From: Glycomyces sp. TRM65418
Lineage (GTDB): Bacteria > Actinomycetota > Actinomycetes > Mycobacteriales > Micromonosporaceae
Direction: 5' to 3'
Length of the DNA: 64,000 bases
NCBI RefSeq assembly: GCF_019710475.1
Contig: NZ_JAJFAX010000002.1
Span: 248,001 to 312,000 of the forward strand
A model generated the notes under the pieces. The model did no database searches. It saw only the letters and a program-made list of their open reading frames with translations, and was not told the DNA's origin. Shown here piece by piece: positions 61,318 through 64,000 of this stretch. The position numbers and the translations under genes were made by a program. The first letter of the stretch is position 1, and every line of letters begins with the position of its first letter.

Positions 61318-62843
61318 CGGGCCGCCATCCTCTCCGTCCGCGCGGCCGTGCCGGGGCGTCCGCCCCGGGCCCGGCCCCAGCCCTTGAAGTAACCGGCGGT
61401 GTTCTGCGCCAGTACTTCCGGGTCGCGGTCGATCGGCTCGTCGAACCGCGGGTTCTCGTCGGCCACCACCGCGCCGGGCACCAGGTTCGCCTGGGGCTTC
61501 CTGCGCGGCAGCCCGGCGGGCGTGGTCGGCTCCTCGGTCTCGGGGGCCTCGGTGACGTGGCGGGCGGTGCGCCAGCCGTCGTCGCCGGGGAGGTTCCACG
61601 ACTCCGGTTCGGGCTCCTCGCTTTCGGGCCGCTTGAACCAGGCGCTGCGGGCCTGGCCGAGGATCAGCAGCCCGTCGTCGTCGTTCATGAGGCTCGCGAC
61701 GTCGACGATGTTGACGTCCTCTTTCGGCTGCCACGGGTGGCGGCGCGCCTCCGGCTCGGGCTGGCGCATGCTCTCGGACTGGAACGCGTCGCTCTGGTCC
61801 TGCGGCAGCTCGGCCGGCTGCGCGCGGCGGCGGCGCCTGATCGAGCGGGTGTGGCTCTCGCCGTCCACGGGCTGCGAGTACGAATCCGGCAGCACCTGCG
61901 TCGCTTCGAGGTCCGCGGCGATCACCGAGTGCAGCTGCGAGGCCGGGTCGAGGGCGCGCAGGCTCTGGCGGTCCGGCAGGTCGCCCGGAAGGCGGACGGT
62001 CCGGTGCGTCTCCGCGCCGCGGTGGCGCGAGGGCGCCTCCTCGGCGGCCGCGGGGACGGCCTCGGGCTTGGGGCGCTTGGCCTGCAGGAGCCCGATGAGC
62101 CCTTCGAGCGAGCGGTCCCAGGCCGAGACGGCCTCGGCGGTGGCCGACACGGAGGGCGCGACGGACGGGTCGTCCCCGCCGCCGATCTCGCGGATCGCCT
62201 CGGTGAGCGCGCCGGCCATCGCGGCCACCTGGCCGGGGTCGGCGACGGTGGCGAGGTCCGCGGCGAGCTCTTCGGTCGAGATGGACTGGAGCGCACCGGG
62301 CTGCGGCAGCCGGGTGAGGATCGCGACGGCGTTGGCCTCGCTCGGGTCGTCCCAGGCGGCCAGCGCCGCCGGGAAGACCGCCCGCAGGAGGCACGTGAGC
62401 GCCTCTGCCGCGTCGTGGCGGGCTCGGGCGGCCGAGGCCACGGTGTCGAGGATGGGCCGCAGAGCGTTGATCTCAGGGCGCGCGGCGTACGGCTGGCCGT
62501 GGACCTCGCCGGTGGCGAGCCCGCGCGCCATGGCGATGGCGTCGTCGAGGGCGTCCTTGGAGCGGGAGGCCGGGCTGGCGGCGCGGACGACGAGGTGCCC
62601 GGCGGCGGCGGCGTACTCGGCCAGCTGGGCGACCTCGCCGTCGACCGCCACGGAGGCGGATTGGCCTGGGGCCGATCTGGCGAGGAGGCTGTTGAGGCGG
62701 ACCCAGCCGCGGGGGTCGTCGCCGAAGGTGTCGGTGGCGATGAGGCCGCCTCCGGCCGCGACGAGTGCGACCGCGCAGGCGGTGTCGCCGTGTCCGGCTC
62801 CCGCTACCTGCTGGTCGATGGTGATGCCGCAGAACACTTGCAC
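61314..62843 (-). CDS. IS110-transposase-like RNase H domain fused to a CvnA-type C-terminal tail
   Basis: 509 residues from GTG 62843, with AGAGGAG 8 bases upstream. Residues 1-180 follow the IS110-family DEDD domain: VFCGITID, ALVAAGGGLIATDTFGDD, ASVAVDGEVAQLAEYAAAAGH, SKDALDDAIAMARG and LRAVFPAALAAWDDP. The first acidic residue and Glu seem altered, while DxxD is kept. The Transposase_20 serine domain is absent. About 180-390 is variable. The final 120 residues resemble the CvnA tail: SAWFKRP, DDGWRTAR, AGLPRRKPQANLVPG and GYFKGWGRARGG. It looks like a domesticated transposase domain serving a Roadblock signalling complex. Confidence 0.75.
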   Translation of the reverse strand: MQVFCGITIDQQVAGAGHGDTACAVALVAAGGGLIATDTFGDDPRGWVRLNSLLARSAPGQSASVAVDGEVAQLAEYAAAAGHLVVRAASPASRSKDALDDAIAMARGLATGEVHGQPYAARPEINALRPILDTVASAARARHDAAEALTCLLRAVFPAALAAWDDPSEANAVAILTRLPQPGALQSISTEELAADLATVADPGQVAAMAGALTEAIREIGGGDDPSVAPSVSATAEAVSAWDRSLEGLIGLLQAKRPKPEAVPAAAEEAPSRHRGAETHRTVRLPGDLPDRQSLRALDPASQLHSVIAADLEATQVLPDSYSQPVDGESHTRSIRRRRRAQPAELPQDQSDAFQSESMRQPEPEARRHPWQPKEDVNIVDVASLMNDDDGLLILGQARSAWFKRPESEEPEPESWNLPGDDGWRTARHVTEAPETEEPTTPAGLPRRKPQANLVPGAVVADENPRFDEPIDRDPEVLAQNTAGYFKGWGRARGGRPGTAARTERMAAR

Positions 62844-63156
62844 CCGCGGAGCTCCTCTCGTGGGGCGCACCCGAAGAGCGCCGGCCCCTGTCGGCGGGGC
62901 TTGCGCCCGGCCCGTTTTTACCAGTCCGTTATCAGTTTTCCGCAGAATACTCGGTTCTGCAAGCGGAGAGCCGGTGCGGGTTCTGGCCGAGCGGGAAACT
63001 CATAGCACACATTTCCGTCATTTTCCCGACAGCGCTGACCAGGGAATTCCCTTATGGATCAACGCATTGGTGCCGACGTGATCACATTGCGGCGGCACGG
63101 GGAATCGGACTCGGCGTATGAGTCGGCATGGGCTGTTCGGCCGAGGGGCGAACGCG
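62844..63156. other. Upstream region of the IS110-like/Roadblock operon
   Basis: 313 bases without a gene. AT-rich stretches (TTTTTACCAGTCCGTTATC at about 62915, and 63005-63060) suggest the promoter of the leftward operon. No terminal inverted repeats or target duplications typical of an insertion were seen. Confidence 0.4.
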
Positions 63157-63975
63157 CTATCCGCGCCATTCCACATGGTCGTTGATCTTGCCGATGACGC
63201 CGCGCCAGGCGATGGCGGCCTGCTGCGCGTCGTACTTGCGCAGGCGCCGCTTGGCGAGCTTGCCGCGCAGGCCGCCTTCGACGACGACGCGGAAGGCCTC
63301 GTCGAGGTCGTCGAGGGGCGATCCGGGGGAGAGCGCGCCGATGATCGAGGTGTTCTTGAGCGCGTAGCCGAGGTCGCGGCCGACTTCGGCGGCCTTGATG
63401 AGGAGTTCGGGCTCCCAGGCGTCGTGGCCGCCGCGGAGGTTGGCGACCACCAGGTCCAGCTCATAGGTGTCGTCTTCGTCACAGACGATGTCGTCGACCG
63501 TGAGGCGTTCCTGCAGTTCGCCGTACTCCTCGATGACGGCGAGGTCGTGGTCCGACTGCTCCCTGACGTACGCCACCAGCGCCTCCGGCTCGCGGAAGAC
63601 CAGCAGCTTCCCCTTGCGGGTCAAGAAGACCGGGACTTCCTCGGGCTCGGCGTCGAGGGCGTCCTCCTCGTCGTCGGCCTCGATCGCCTCGTCGGCGAAG
63701 TCGGCCGCGTCGGGCTCGGGGGCGTCCTCGTCCTCGGCGTTGTCGGCGATGTCGGGGCGCTCGTCGTCGTCGGTCTCCCCGGCCGCCGCGTCCGCCTCGT
63801 CCGCTTCGGTCTCCTCGGCGTTCCCGGCCCCGGGGAGCGTGTCCGACATCCGGTAGGCGCGCAAGGTGAAACCGGAGTCCTTGCCCAGGTGGAGTTCCAC
63901 CGGGTCGACGCTCGTCTCGTTCCAGAGCTTGTCGGTCTCGGCGCTGCGCGCCGGGACGTCCGAATCGGCCGCCAT
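63157..63975 (-). CDS. Acidic conserved hypothetical protein
   Basis: 272 residues, with GGAGG 8 bases before ATG 63975. The middle (about 50-110) is extremely acidic (Asp/Glu/Ala) and disordered. The C-terminal part, VPVFLTRKGKLLVFREPEALVAYVREQSDHDLAVIEEYGEL, resembles actinobacterial proteins often labelled primosomal or DNA primase-like without experimental support. It ends in DYALKN...LDEAFRVVVEGGL and a basic patch. Function unknown. Confidence 0.75.
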   Translation of the reverse strand: MAADSDVPARSAETDKLWNETSVDPVELHLGKDSGFTLRAYRMSDTLPGAGNAEETEADEADAAAGETDDDERPDIADNAEDEDAPEPDAADFADEAIEADDEEDALDAEPEEVPVFLTRKGKLLVFREPEALVAYVREQSDHDLAVIEEYGELQERLTVDDIVCDEDDTYELDLVVANLRGGHDAWEPELLIKAAEVGRDLGYALKNTSIIGALSPGSPLDDLDEAFRVVVEGGLRGKLAKRRLRKYDAQQAAIAWRGVIGKINDHVEWRG

Positions 63976-64000
63976 GTCGCGTCCCTCCCGTAAGTCGTCT

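Noticed and set aside
60892-62843. Intact IS110 insertion sequence
   Set aside because: The protein lacks the serine transposase domain, is fused to a CvnA-like tail, overlaps a Roadblock gene and shows no IS ends.

Overview
This window reads as chromosomal DNA from a high-GC Gram-positive actinomycete. The signs are very high third-position GC, frequent GTG starts, a SARP/AfsR-type regulator, WXG100 proteins, a conservon (cvnABCD), system II cytochrome c maturation genes, a DUF4229 protein and the futalosine menaquinone genes mqnA, mqnC and mqnE. Several genes appear to be leaderless, with a TANNNT box 6-7 bases before the start codon. A streptomycete- or Glycomyces-like lineage would fit; that is inference, since there is no rRNA or marker gene to fix it.

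Layout. 1-2.5 kb: an alpha/beta hydrolase and an ArsR/SRPBCC pair with a clear palindromic operator. 2.7-8.2 kb: accessory DNA with a broken IS5-type transposase, the 3' end of a tRNA with no 5' half, a triple zinc-ribbon protein, an LPXTG surface protein and a gene fragment. 8.2-10.65 kb: a five-gene contact-toxin locus (YbaB-like, WXG100, CpnT-N-like membrane protein, deaminase toxin, putative immunity protein). 11-23.4 kb: regulators and small enzymes (SARP/NB-ARC, AA10 LPMO, SRPBCC, GNAT, stand-alone TipAS, MarR with a hydrolase, amidohydrolase, epoxide-hydrolase-like protein), with long gene-poor gaps and remnants.

23.8-37.2 kb: core metabolism. acs, a Fic-like protein with a lost motif, mqnE, an NlpC/P60 hydrolase, a 935-residue zinc-ribbon/disordered protein, an HPr homologue with Gln15 instead of His15, mqnA, a ferredoxin-less PaaE-type reductase and mqnC. 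37.5-45.2 kb: secreted trypsin-like protease, RCK membrane protein, GNAT, lytic transglycosylase and a class III cyclase fused to a P-loop ATPase. 45.4-51.5 kb: hemL, histidine phosphatase, tlpA-like, small ORF, ccdA, resB and ccsA as one tightly packed operon for heme and cytochrome c assembly. Together with menaquinone synthesis this supplies the respiratory chain.

51.6-64 kb: signalling. Two MHYT membrane sensors, the conservon cvnABCD, an AraC/DUF2000 divergent pair, and a second Roadblock gene in operon with a protein that joins an IS110-transposase-like RNase H fold to a CvnA-type C-terminal tail. The last gene is a conserved acidic hypothetical. The most unusual systems are the IS110-like/Roadblock pair and the split deaminase toxin locus. 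Functions are assigned from motifs read by eye; no database search was run.
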